From CAKSQF01 sp964568425 (GTDB lineage Bacteria; Bacillota; Clostridia; Oscillospirales; CAG-272): a stretch of 24,483 nucleotides of DNA. Each line of letters begins with the position of its first letter. The first letter of the stretch is position 1. The DNA lies in the NCBI GenBank assembly GCA_964568425.1, contig CAZMPO010000021.1, forward strand, positions 1 to 24,483, in the 5' to 3' direction. A program made the position numbers and the translations under genes. This document shows, piece after piece, positions 15,809 through 23,092 of this stretch. The notes beneath the pieces are model-generated. The model worked only from the letters and a program-made list of their open reading frames with translations, made no database searches and was not told where the DNA came from.

Positions 15809-15943
15809 TTACCAATCGACCGACGGTGCATTGCCCGTTGAGTCCGATATGTACAGAAGTATCTCGCCGGCGAGCGTCTCGTCGATCATAACATCGGCGA
15901 TCGGTGCCTCGTATTCCATCCTTTTTTCATTATTTTTGCTCAT
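15809..15943 (-). CDS. 44-aa peptide with YxxP motif, function unknown
   Basis: A short gene with good signals: start ATG at 15943, GAGGG ribosome site seven bases upstream (15951-15955), and a near-consensus promoter at 15973-16001. The peptide begins MSKNNEKRMEYEAPIADV, has an acidic middle (DETLAGE), a hydrophobic patch ILLYI at residues 28-32, and ends NAPSVDW. There is no signal peptide. The basic start, Y11-E-A-P14 and following T-L-A-G-E resemble leaders of small precursor peptides of the lasso type (YxxP motif, Thr near the cleavage site). However, no maturation enzymes are nearby and the Asp spacing is not ideal. It may belong to a common uncharacterised Clostridial peptide family. 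Coding status is fairly secure; function is unknown. Confidence 0.65.
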   Translation of the reverse strand: MSKNNEKRMEYEAPIADVMIDETLAGEILLYISDSTGNAPSVDW

Positions 15944-15972
15944 TTTCGTTCCCTCTTGATATTGATAACCAT

Positions 15973-16001
15973 ATAATAGCACATATCAGCCCAAATGTCA
16001 A
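15973..16001 (-). promoter_or_regulatory. promoter of the 44-aa peptide gene
   Basis: On the - strand a perfect -35 TTGACA (16001-15996), a 17-base spacer and -10 TATTAT (15978-15973). It gives a short leader of about 25-30 bases before the ATG. Confidence 0.82.
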
Positions 16002-16103
16002 GTGTTTTTTGTAAAATTTTTTGATGTATGAGGGCAGGCGATGACAAAAAATTTGCCAAAACACAAATTGTTCATCCTTTCGCTTTCTGTTTTAAATAAA
16101 ATC

Positions 16104-16129
16104 CATTTTCGCCCAAACGGGCGAAAATG
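16104..16129. repeat. perfect 11-bp inverted repeat
   Basis: CATTTTCGCCC (16104-16114) and GGGCGAAAATG (16119-16129) flank a 4-base loop. It lies downstream of the terminator at 16157-16190 on the - strand and upstream of the 44-aa promoter, in otherwise featureless sequence (about 16002-16156). A back-up terminator is possible, but no clear T-run follows on either strand. Confidence 0.45.
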
Positions 16130-16156
16130 TTCCTCACTTCTTACATCTTACCTCAA

Positions 16157-16190
16157 AAAAAGATCCTCGCCGAAAGACGAGGATCTTTTT
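16157..16190 (-). terminator. terminator of the surface-protein operon
   Basis: On the - strand, AAAAAGATCCTCG pairs with CGAGGATCTTTTT around an 8-base loop, ending in a T-run, 11 bases after the stop of the PKTG protein gene. A textbook intrinsic terminator; the A/T tails also make it work on the + strand. Confidence 0.88.
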
Positions 16191-16201
16191 AAGTGTAATA
16201 A

Positions 16202-16942
16202 TTATGCTCTCTTCTTGGAAGCGATAACTACGCCTGCGAGTGCGAGAACGGATACGAGAGCTACGATAGATGTAGCCTCGCCGGTCTTCGGTGCTACGGG
16301 CTTGTCGTCGACGGGCTTGTCGTCAACCGGTGTATCGTCGACCTTGGCGTTGTGATCGGTGAAAACAACGTTGGAGATGGTGTTGCCGGGATGCTTAACT
16401 TCAATAGCTACGACATTGCCGAACATGAGCTTATCTTCGACAACAATGGTATCGCCGACCTTTTTGTCATCAACGAAGAACTCGAGGTTCTTGCCGGAAA
16501 GCTTTACCTTGACGTTAAGAGAGATATGACCGTCTTTTCCGGTGCTGACAAAGTGTTCGTCTGTCCAACCATAACCGTCAACATTGCCCCAGCCCTTGTC
16601 ACAGCCATGCCATCTGATGCCGAACGAGCCGTGGAAGAAGACTTGAAGGAATGAGTCCGGACCCTCTATAACATTGCCGTCGCCGTCGTTGTCCTTACCG
16701 CAGATCAAAAGACTGTACTCGGGGTTGTCAATGGTGTTGGTGAGAGTCATGCTGACCTCCCAGTTGTCCGATTCGCCGAGAATTACCGAACCCAACACTC
16801 CGTCTGAGCTGCCGTCTATGACGCCGTTATTGACGCTGATGGCACCGGTGGTGTTGCCTGCCTTAACCTCTTCTGCCGAAACAGTCAGAGCAAAGGTTGC
16901 GATCATCATGATCGCGATGATGAGTGAAAGAATCTTTTTCAT
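16202..16942 (-). CDS. secreted wall-anchored protein with PKTG sorting tail (246 aa)
   Basis: The start at 16942 follows a purine-rich AAGGAAGGAAGA. A Sec signal peptide (about residues 1-23, ending VSAEE) leads to a beta-rich domain of about 170 residues with a concanavalin/LamG-like look, containing the acidic loop DNDGDG. A 5-residue repeat linker (VDDxP, three copies) follows, then the tail P218-K-T-G221, a hydrophobic segment and final KKRA. That order is what sortase-dependent wall proteins show; PKTG is a variant of LPxTG. The domain is homologous to that of the upstream lipoprotein, most clearly at GKDxDGDGxxxE. Likely a surface binding or exposed structural protein; no catalytic residues are recognised. 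Second gene of a two-gene operon. Confidence 0.8.
   Translation of the reverse strand: MKKILSLIIAIMMIATFALTVSAEEVKAGNTTGAISVNNGVIDGSSDGVLGSVILGESDNWEVSMTLTNTIDNPEYSLLICGKDNDGDGNVIEGPDSFLQVFFHGSFGIRWHGCDKGWGNVDGYGWTDEHFVSTGKDGHISLNVKVKLSGKNLEFFVDDKKVGDTIVVEDKLMFGNVVAIEVKHPGNTISNVVFTDHNAKVDDTPVDDKPVDDKPVAPKTGEATSIVALVSVLALAGVVIASKKRA
16296..16340 (-). repeat. three 15-bp tandem repeats in the linker of the PKTG protein
   Basis: Units at 16296-16310, 16311-16325 and 16326-16340; the first two differ by one base and the third is more diverged. They encode the VDDxP linker repeats, in frame, so copy-number change would only lengthen or shorten the linker. Confidence 0.8.
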
Positions 16943-16972
16943 GATTTTCTTCCTTCCTTAAAATGTTTTATT

Positions 16973-16994
16973 TAAAAGGATCACTGTCCTTTTA
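16973..16994 (-). repeat. inverted repeat between the two surface-protein genes
   Basis: TAAAAGGA (16973-16980) and TCCTTTTA (16987-16994) form an 8-bp stem with a 6-base loop. On the - strand it is followed by AT-rich sequence and then the ribosome site of the PKTG gene. It could be a weak attenuator that sets the ratio of the two products. Confidence 0.5.
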
Positions 16995-17010
16995 GTTTAA
17001 GTTTAAGTAA

Positions 17011-17799
17011 TCAGTTCAGAGCGGTGAACTTGAGATCCCAGAACTCGCCTGCGCTCTCGTAGTCGTACAAGACCTTCGAGTAAACGCCGATCATGTTGCC
17101 GTACCCGGTAAAGCTGATGTTCGAACGGGTGTCGAGCAGGATGTCGTTGAGATAGAACTCAACAGTGCCTGCCTCGGTGTCTACGATGATCTTCATGGTA
17201 GCGGGACCTTCATCGATCAGGCTGAGCTTATCTTTGCTGATCTCGTCCCAAAGATCAAAATGACCGGGGTTGTCGCAGTTTGCGGGATTCTTGCCGTTGG
17301 TGATGAAAAGTTTGTAGTAGTCGAAATTCTCAAGGAGCTTGCCGTCGCCGTCAACATCCTTGCCGGCGTAGATAATGCCCCATTCGGGAGACTGCCCCCA
17401 GTTGGAGGTGACCTCAAGCGAATACTTGGTCACGCCGTCCGGAACATAGCCGTCGCCGATCGGAATGACCGCGGGGTTCGGATTCACAAAGTCGCCGCAC
17501 TGATAGTGTCCGGTCGTCTTGTCAAGATACCAAACCCCTGCATAGACCTGATCGTCGGGAACCTCAACCTCGTTTTCTTCTTCCTCGGTCGCGGGAGCGT
17601 CGGTCGCGGGAGCGTCGGTCGCGGGAGTATCCGTTGAGGAAGTGGTAGTCGATTGTGCAGTCGTTGATGTGGTGTTTGCCGCTGTCGTTTTATTGGCGGC
17701 TTCGGTGGTTGTTGTGTTGTCGTCGCTGTCGCATGCTGCCATGGACAGTGCCATTGCGGCAACGAGAAGCGATGATACAATGAGTTTTGTGAGTTTCAT
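17011..17799 (-). CDS. lipoprotein with Thr-rich linker and concanavalin-like domain (262 aa)
   Basis: The start at 17799 follows AAAGGAGAG. The signal peptide ends in lipobox M20-A-A-C23. A long Thr/Ser/Ala linker follows, with PATDA repeats and an acidic end (EEEENEVE, to about residue 78), then a beta-rich domain of about 180 residues. That domain carries an AGKDVDGDG loop and a C-terminal EFWDLKF strand. It matches the domain of the downstream PKTG protein in order and in the GKDxDGDGxxxE segment. The protein would sit on the membrane with the domain held well out through the wall. No enzyme active site is seen; a carbohydrate-binding or scaffold role is a guess. First gene of its operon, with a strong promoter. 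Confidence 0.78.
   Translation of the reverse strand: MKLTKLIVSSLLVAAMALSMAACDSDDNTTTTEAANKTTAANTTSTTAQSTTTSSTDTPATDAPATDAPATEEEENEVEVPDDQVYAGVWYLDKTTGHYQCGDFVNPNPAVIPIGDGYVPDGVTKYSLEVTSNWGQSPEWGIIYAGKDVDGDGKLLENFDYYKLFITNGKNPANCDNPGHFDLWDEISKDKLSLIDEGPATMKIIVDTEAGTVEFYLNDILLDTRSNISFTGYGNMIGVYSKVLYDYESAGEFWDLKFTALN
17586..17630 (-). repeat. three 15-bp tandem repeats in the lipoprotein linker
   Basis: Units at 17586-17600, 17601-17615 and 17616-17630; the first two are identical and the third differs at two bases. They encode the PATDA repeats. They parallel the unrelated 15-bp repeats in the partner gene. Confidence 0.82.
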
Positions 17800-17834
17800 A
17801 CCAAAACTCTCCTTTCGTTTTTTTACTTGAAAAA

Positions 17835-17863
17835 ATTATATCACATTATAATGCAAATGTCAA
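17835..17863 (-). promoter_or_regulatory. promoter of the surface-protein operon
   Basis: On the - strand a perfect -35 TTGACA (17863-17858), a 17-base spacer and a perfect -10 TATAAT (17840-17835). A second TATAAT-like word lies inside the spacer. Expected to be strong. Confidence 0.88.
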
Positions 17864-17900
17864 CAGTTTTTTTGTGTAAAAAGTGGACGCATTTTTTTGT

Positions 17901-17912
17901 TTTGTCGACAAA
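17901..17912. promoter_or_regulatory. 12-bp palindrome between divergent promoters
   Basis: TTTGTCGACAAA is a perfect palindrome between the lipoprotein promoter and the DUF1846 promoter, about 40 bases upstream of the former's -35. The rest of 17864-18036 shows nothing else I can name. An operator role is possible but untested. Confidence 0.35.
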
Positions 17913-18036
17913 CAAGTCGATTGTTGGTGATTTTATTGTGTAAATTCCTGCCAAAGTTTGAAGCAGAGCAGGAACAGGACAAGATCGATCGACGATATCT
18001 GCCCCCAAAAATAATTCAAAAACTTTGCAAATAGAC

Positions 18037-18066
18037 TTGACAAAAGCGGGTCAAAAGAGGTATAAT
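18037..18066 (+). promoter_or_regulatory. promoter of the DUF1846 gene
   Basis: -35 TTGACA (18037-18042), 18-base spacer, -10 TATAAT (18061-18066). Transcription would start around 18073, giving a short leader to the ATG at 18109. Confidence 0.83.
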
Positions 18067-18108
18067 ATAGGAAGTCAGAAATACCACCCCCGAAAGGAAA
18101 AAATTATT

Positions 18109-19590
18109 ATGAAGATCGGATTTGACAGTCAGCTTTACATGGAAAAACAGACTGCGCACATATTGGAGAGGATATCTCTCTTTGACAATAAGCTATACCT
18201 CGAATTCGGAGGCAAGATCTTTGACGATCTTCATGCGTCGAGAGTGCTCCCCGGCTTTGACCCGAACGGCAAGATAAAGCTACTCTATCAGCTCCGCGAC
18301 AAGGCGGAGATAATATTTTGCATCAGTGCCGACGACATTGAGAAAAACAAGATGCGCGGCGACATCGGCATCACATATGACATGGAGGTCATCCGCCTGA
18401 TCGGTCTGATCTCGAAGATGGACATATATGTCGGCTCGGTAGTCATTACTCAGTATTCGGGACAGCCCGCGGTCGACGCGTTCCGCGCGCGTCTTGACAT
18501 GATGGGCATCAAGCATTACACACATTATGTGATCCCCGGATATCCCGCGAACATCAGCAGGATAGTCAGCGAGGAGGGCTACGGCAAGAACGATTACATC
18601 GAGACTACCCATCCGCTCGTCGTTGTCACGGCACCCGGTCCGGGAAGCGGCAAGCTTGCGACCTGTCTGTCACAGCTCTATCACGAGTACAAGAGGGGCA
18701 GAGTAGCGGGATACGCGAAGTTCGAGACCTTCCCGATATGGAATCTGCCGCTCAAGCATCCGGTCAACCTCGCATACGAGGCGGCAACAGCCGATCTGCA
18801 GGATGTGAACATGATCGACCCCTTCCATCTTGACGCATACGGTGTCTCGACGGTCAACTACAATCGCGACATCGAGGCGTTCCCCGTTCTGCGCACGATA
18901 CTCACGCAGGTCACCGGCAATCCCGATTTCTATCGTTCGCCGACCGATATGGGCGTCAACATGGCAGGATATTGCATCACCGACAACGACGCCGTCTGCG
19001 CGGCGGCGCGTGCCGAGATAATCAGACGCTTCTTCAGGGCAGCGTGCGATGTGCGCCTCGGCAAAGAGAAAGAGAGCACGCTCGACAAGATCGTGAACAT
19101 CATCAGACAACTGAACATCACCGACGAGGAGCGCGCGGTCGTCCCTGCGGCTCGTCGCAAAGCCGAAGAAAGCGATGCCCCGGCGGCTGCAATCGAGCTT
19201 GCCGACGGCAGAGTCGTCACGGGACGCATGACCAAGCTCATGTCGGCATCTGCATCGGTGGTCGTCAACTCGGTCAAGGTGCTTGCAGGTCTTGACGACA
19301 AGATCATGCTGATCTCGCCGATCGTCCTTGAGCCGATACTCAATCTTAAAAAGGACATTCTCGGCAGTGCAAGCCCGGTACTAAAGCTCGACGATGTGCT
19401 GACCGCATTGTCGATCTGCGCGGCGACCAATCCTACGGCCGCCATCGCCGTCAGCCACCTCACCGAGCTTCGCGGATGCGATATGCACTCGACGCGCATG
19501 CTCAGAAGCGGCGACGAGGGCACACTTCGCAAGCTCGGCATCAATCTCACCTGCGAGCCGATCTTCCCCGCAAAGGATTATATGCTCTGA
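18109..19590 (+). CDS. DUF1846 / UPF0371 family protein (493 aa)
   Basis: A soluble cytoplasmic protein of the DUF1846 (UPF0371) family, whose usual length is close to 495 aa; the biochemical role is not established to my knowledge. Recognisable segments are the N-terminal MKIGFDSQLYMEKQTAHI, the GDIGITYDMEVIRLI region, the SGQPAV stretch, and a glycine-rich APGPGSGK loop at residues 175-182 that recalls a nucleotide-binding loop without matching Walker A exactly. Also typical are NYNRDIEAFP and the C-terminal LGINLTCEP. The start at 18109 follows GAAAGGAAA; the frame is open upstream to 18025, but that stretch contains the promoter. It is monocistronic between its own promoter and a hairpin, with nothing in the context to suggest a partner. 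Confidence 0.88.
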   Translation: MKIGFDSQLYMEKQTAHILERISLFDNKLYLEFGGKIFDDLHASRVLPGFDPNGKIKLLYQLRDKAEIIFCISADDIEKNKMRGDIGITYDMEVIRLIGLISKMDIYVGSVVITQYSGQPAVDAFRARLDMMGIKHYTHYVIPGYPANISRIVSEEGYGKNDYIETTHPLVVVTAPGPGSGKLATCLSQLYHEYKRGRVAGYAKFETFPIWNLPLKHPVNLAYEAATADLQDVNMIDPFHLDAYGVSTVNYNRDIEAFPVLRTILTQVTGNPDFYRSPTDMGVNMAGYCITDNDAVCAAARAEIIRRFFRAACDVRLGKEKESTLDKIVNIIRQLNITDEERAVVPAARRKAEESDAPAAAIELADGRVVTGRMTKLMSASASVVVNSVKVLAGLDDKIMLISPIVLEPILNLKKDILGSASPVLKLDDVLTALSICAATNPTAAIAVSHLTELRGCDMHSTRMLRSGDEGTLRKLGINLTCEPIFPAKDYML

Positions 19591-19624
19591 TCCGATCACT
19601 ACATATTTTATACTATAAAACAAA

Positions 19625-19655
19625 GATCCCGCACGACCTGCCGTCGTGCGGGATC
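19625..19655 (+). terminator. terminator after the DUF1846 gene
   Basis: A perfect 13-bp GC-rich stem (GATCCCGCACGAC at 19625-19637, GTCGTGCGGGATC at 19643-19655) with a 5-base loop, 34 bases after the stop. The T-run is weak (CTTGCGT). The following stretch to 19774 holds nothing else recognised. Confidence 0.7.
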
Positions 19656-19774
19656 CTTGCGTCAGGGCTGAGGCACGCCGAATAAAAATCGTTGGGTCAA
19701 TGGGAATTTTTCCACAGACACGAGGGAAATAATTGTTTTTTATAATTTTATTTGTACTTTTTGCGATAATCCTA

Positions 19775-19803
19775 TTGACATCCGAGAGATTTTGTGGTAT
19801 CAT
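19775..19803 (+). promoter_or_regulatory. promoter of the surface-glycan operon
   Basis: -35 TTGACA (19775-19780), 17-base spacer, -10 TATCAT (19798-19803). It lies just before the sugar transferase gene. The short distance to 19836 leaves a leader of about 25 bases. Confidence 0.72.
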
Positions 19804-19835
19804 TAGTTGAGTAAAAATTTATGGATGGAGACTGT

Positions 19836-20474
19836 ATGTATAAGCATTTCGTCAAACGCGTGATAGATATAGTTCTGTCGGCACTCGGTATCATTCTGCT
19901 CGCCCTGCCGATGCTCGTTATTGCGATAATTATCAAGATCGATTCGCCCGGACCGGTCTTTTTTAAGCAAAAGCGCGTCGGTATACATAAAAGCCACTTC
20001 ACTATACTAAAGTTTCGCTCCATGCCGATATCCGCGCCGCACGATACGCCGACTCATCAGCTCCAAAACGCCGAGGCGATGCTGTCGCCATTTCAGCGGT
20101 TTATAAGAAAAAGCTCGATCGATGAGCTGCCGCAGCTGTTTTGTATCTTTGTCGGCAAAATGAGCATCATCGGACCGCGACCGGCACTTTGGAATCAGTA
20201 CGATCTGATCGCCGAGCGCGATAAGTACGGCGCAAACGATGTAAAACCCGGGCTTACCGGTTGGGCACAGATCAATGGCAGAGATGAGCTCGAGATCCCC
20301 GTCAAAGCCAAACTCGACGGCGAATATGTAGAAAAAATCAGCTTCCTGTTCGACTGTAAGTGCTTCTTCGGCACAATAAAGTCAGTCCTCTGCTCCGACG
20401 GAGTAGTAGAAGGCGGCACGGGCGAACTTGAGAAAAAACAGGACAAACAAGATAAACAAGAGGTCAAAAAGTGA
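19836..20474 (+). CDS. polyprenyl-phosphate sugar-1-phosphate transferase (212 aa)
   Basis: Bacterial sugar transferase (WcaJ/PglC superfamily), the committed step of surface glycan assembly: it moves a sugar-1-phosphate from a nucleotide sugar to undecaprenyl phosphate at the inner membrane face. It is the short monotopic form, with one re-entrant hydrophobic helix (about residues 8-32) and the usual DSPGPVFFKQKRVG, then KFRSM, catalytic D96-E97 in SSIDELPQL, IGPRP and KPGLTGWAQINGR. A basic, Gln-rich tail (KKQDKQDKQEVKK) follows. The start at 19836 is preferred over ATG 19821 because GGAG lies five bases before it. It is first in the operon and its stop overlaps the next start by 4 bases. 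Which sugar is used cannot be told. Confidence 0.93.
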   Translation: MYKHFVKRVIDIVLSALGIILLALPMLVIAIIIKIDSPGPVFFKQKRVGIHKSHFTILKFRSMPISAPHDTPTHQLQNAEAMLSPFQRFIRKSSIDELPQLFCIFVGKMSIIGPRPALWNQYDLIAERDKYGANDVKPGLTGWAQINGRDELEIPVKAKLDGEYVEKISFLFDCKCFFGTIKSVLCSDGVVEGGTGELEKKQDKQDKQEVKK

Positions 20475-21328
20475 AAAAGATCTTGATTACCGGTGCAAAC
20501 AGCTATATCGGTACATCGTTTGAGAAATATATCAAAGAAAATTTCCCGGGCGATTACACGATCGACACCGTGGACATGATCGACGGCACATGGCGCGAGA
20601 AGGATTTCTCGGGCTATGATACGATATTCCATGTAGCGGCAATAGTTCACAGGAAAGAGAACAAGAAGAACGCTCCGCTTTACTATACGATCAACAGGGA
20701 TCTTGCCGTCGAGACGGCAAAAAAAGCCAAGAATGACGGCGCACGGCAGTTTATTTTTTTAAGTTCAATGAGTGTGTACGGCGTTGATCAGGGAGCGATT
20801 ACGAAAGATACAACACCCAATCCGCAAAATCACTACGGTAAATCAAAATTGGAAGCAGAGGATGCTCTCATAAAGCTTGCAGACAACTCTTTTTTTGTTT
20901 GCATTCTTCGTTTGCCGATGGTGTACGGCAAAGGGTGCAAGGGAAAGTTTGACAGCTTATGCAAGCTGACAAGCAAGCTGTTTTTCTTCCCCAAGCTTGA
21001 CAACAAGCGTTCTATGATCTATACGGACAATCTCAGCGAGTTTGTCCGTTTGGCGGTTTGCCGCAATCTGTCGGGGATATTTTGGCCGCAAAACAAGCAA
21101 TATACAAATGTAAGCGAGATGGTTTCGCTGATCGCCGCCGCACAAGGGAAACGGATGGTATTCACAAGTCGATTTAGTGCTGTTGTTGAATGGCTGATCG
21201 GTCATTCCAAATATGCGAGAAAAGCCTTCGGTTCTTTATACTACGATTTGGAAATTAGTGAATTTATTGATGATTACAATATTGTAGAATTTGCGCGTTC
21301 GGTTACCGAATCGGCAAGTAAACCATAA
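20471..21328 (+). CDS. NAD-dependent epimerase/dehydratase (285 aa)
   Basis: Extended SDR-type sugar-nucleotide enzyme, probably a 4-epimerase or 4,6-dehydratase that makes the nucleotide sugar for this glycan. It begins at GTG 20471 inside GTGA, overlapping the previous stop, which shows translational coupling. The nucleotide-binding motif is ITGANSYIG (G8...G14; the middle glycine of the usual GxxGxxG is Ser). A downstream HVAA segment and the SSMSVYG strand are typical, and the catalytic Tyr122-x-x-x-Lys126 is in YGKSK. It is somewhat short for the family at the C-terminal substrate-binding part. From about 20740 on, codon use becomes more AT-rich than in the upstream genes, as is common in glycan loci. 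The exact reaction is undetermined. Confidence 0.87.
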   Translation: MKKILITGANSYIGTSFEKYIKENFPGDYTIDTVDMIDGTWREKDFSGYDTIFHVAAIVHRKENKKNAPLYYTINRDLAVETAKKAKNDGARQFIFLSSMSVYGVDQGAITKDTTPNPQNHYGKSKLEAEDALIKLADNSFFVCILRLPMVYGKGCKGKFDSLCKLTSKLFFFPKLDNKRSMIYTDNLSEFVRLAVCRNLSGIFWPQNKQYTNVSEMVSLIAAAQGKRMVFTSRFSAVVEWLIGHSKYARKAFGSLYYDLEISEFIDDYNIVEFARSVTESASKP

Positions 21329-21370
21329 AGGCGCGATTTTGTGTAATATAGTCGATGAAGGAGAAGATCA

Positions 21371-22204
21371 ATGTCCAGCAGTTTTTCTGTTCTTATGTCG
21401 GTATACTACAAAGAAAAGCCCGATTATTTCGATTTGGCTCTTCACAGTATATTGGTCGATCAAACTGTACTGCCGAACGAATTGGTGCTGATCTGTGACG
21501 GTCCGCTGACACCCGAGCTTGATGGGGTGATAGAAAAGTACTGTTTGTTATTTCCGACGATCATCAAATTGTTTCGTCTTGAAGAAAACGGCGGCTTAGG
21601 TCGGGCACTGAATTTCGGGTTGACAAAATGCAGTTATCCGATCGTTGCGCGCGCAGACAGCGATGACATATGTGTTTCAACGAGGTTTGAGATACAAACA
21701 GAATATATGAAGCAACACCCCGATGTTTCGGTCATTAGTGCTTACATAGATGAGTTTGACGAAGATTGGACGAAACCGTTTAGCGAAAAGAGACTTCCGC
21801 TTGATCACGAAAGTCTTATGAAGAGAGCAAAAAGAAGAAATCCGTTCAATCATATGGCTGTGATGTTCAGAAGAGACGACATCATTGAGGCGGGATCTTA
21901 TCAGCATGTGCCGTATGCCGAAGATTACGATCTTTGGGTCAGAACTGCCTCTCGCGGAAAAAAATTCGGCAACATCGATCGAGTTCTCGTCCATGCTCGT
22001 GTAGGCAATGGGATGATAGGACGGCGAAGCAACAAGGCGCAGATAGCAAGTTGGAAGATCATTAACGATCACCTGCTCGAAGGTCATATGATCAACAAGT
22101 TTGAGCGATTTTTTAATGGAATCGTGATACGCGTGTTTGTGTATATGCCGAAATGGGCGAAAAAAATGGCGTACGAAAAGGTATTGAGGAAACGATATGA
22201 CTAA
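21371..22204 (+). CDS. family 2 glycosyltransferase (277 aa)
   Basis: Transfers a sugar from a nucleotide donor onto the growing lipid-linked glycan. GT-A fold signals are the N-terminal SVLMSVYYKEKPDYFDLAL, the NGGLGRALNFGL stretch and the metal-binding D96-S-D98-D99 in ARADSDD. NHMAVMFRRDDI and the acidic AEDYDLWVR segment, which normally contains the catalytic base, follow. There is no large membrane domain; it is likely peripheral. The start follows GAAGGAGA at about 21357-21363. It overlaps the licD-like gene by 8 bases at its end. Donor and linkage are unknown. Confidence 0.9.
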   Translation: MSSSFSVLMSVYYKEKPDYFDLALHSILVDQTVLPNELVLICDGPLTPELDGVIEKYCLLFPTIIKLFRLEENGGLGRALNFGLTKCSYPIVARADSDDICVSTRFEIQTEYMKQHPDVSVISAYIDEFDEDWTKPFSEKRLPLDHESLMKRAKRRNPFNHMAVMFRRDDIIEAGSYQHVPYAEDYDLWVRTASRGKKFGNIDRVLVHARVGNGMIGRRSNKAQIASWKIINDHLLEGHMINKFERFFNGIVIRVFVYMPKWAKKMAYEKVLRKRYD

Positions 22205-23090
22205 AGAGCAGATTTCGAAAGAACCCGAGCAGTGCGGCATGTTTGATCTCGAAGAATTGCACCGTATCCTGCTTGAAATGTTGATCGAGTTTGATCGGGT
22301 CTGCAAAAAATACGAGATACAATATTCTTTGTTTGCGGGATCGGCACTCGGAGCGGTTCGTCATAGGGGTTTTATTCCGTGGGATGACGATCTCGACATA
22401 TTAATGATGCGTGATGATTACGAACGGTTTCTGGAAAAGGGAGCTGCCGAGCTTGCCCCCGGGTACTTCCTCCAAAAAGAGTTTTCGGAGCATTGGCCGA
22501 TGTTTTTCTCAAAGCTCAGAAAAAACGGCACGGCATATATGGAAAAAATGCACCTGAAGGACAGATATCAACATCAGGGAATATATATCGATATCTTTCC
22601 GTGCGACAATCTGTCCGACAATCGGATAAAGCGGAAGCTACAGTATTATATTTCCAAAGCAGTCATCGCCTCTTCCCTTGGCAAGAGGGGATATTTGACT
22701 GACAGTACGCTTAAAAAAATACTGACAGTATTGTGCAGAGCCATTCCGCGGAAAGCCGCTCAAAAGTTTGTTATTGATCGAAAAGAAAATCAAAGTGAAT
22801 ATGTGCATACTTTTTTCGGTGCGTCATCAAAATATGACAAAAGCATTTATAAAAGGGAGTATATTACCGAGCTTACCGAGATGCCGTTTTGCGGGATAAA
22901 TTTTCCCGTGTATACGCACTACGATGAGGTCTTGACGATCTTGTACGGTGATTATATGACTTTGCCGAGCGAAGATGAGCGAGCTTGCAAATCGCATGCA
23001 CTTCTTGTGGATTTTGACAACTCTTACGAGAATTATATAGATTGGCAAAATTCTCAGAAAATAGACACCTACACAAGAAGTATTCGATAA
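22197..23090 (+). CDS. LicD-family phosphotransferase (297 aa)
   Basis: LicD/fukutin-type protein that decorates surface polymers with phosphodiester-linked groups; the best-known member transfers phosphocholine. The defining block is present: FAGSALGAVRHRGFIPWDDD at residues 46-65, with D63, D64, D65 and D67 as the probable metal-binding cluster, then IDIFPCD near residue 140. Its ATG lies 8 bases inside the preceding gene, behind GAGGAAA, so the two are translationally coupled. No licA, licB or licC choline genes are in the window, so the transferred group may not be choline. The length is within the family range. Confidence 0.92.
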   Translation: MTKEQISKEPEQCGMFDLEELHRILLEMLIEFDRVCKKYEIQYSLFAGSALGAVRHRGFIPWDDDLDILMMRDDYERFLEKGAAELAPGYFLQKEFSEHWPMFFSKLRKNGTAYMEKMHLKDRYQHQGIYIDIFPCDNLSDNRIKRKLQYYISKAVIASSLGKRGYLTDSTLKKILTVLCRAIPRKAAQKFVIDRKENQSEYVHTFFGASSKYDKSIYKREYITELTEMPFCGINFPVYTHYDEVLTILYGDYMTLPSEDERACKSHALLVDFDNSYENYIDWQNSQKIDTYTRSIR

Positions 23091-23092
23091 GC

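Noticed and set aside
15282..15943. Complete lasso-peptide biosynthetic cluster
   Set aside because: No transglutaminase-like protease, asparagine-synthetase-like cyclase, RRE protein or exporter is present nearby; only the precursor-like peptide motif supports it.
16296..17630. Short tandem repeats as a CRISPR-like array
   Set aside because: The 15-bp units are contiguous with no spacers and encode in-frame linkers.
16202..17799. DxDGDG loops as dockerin or EF-hand modules
   Set aside because: Each protein has a single loop without the duplicated helix-loop pair of dockerins, and the Glu falls at position 10 rather than 12 of an EF loop.
19821..19835. Upstream ATG for the sugar transferase
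   Set aside because: No ribosome site precedes it, whereas GGAG lies five bases before the ATG at 19836.
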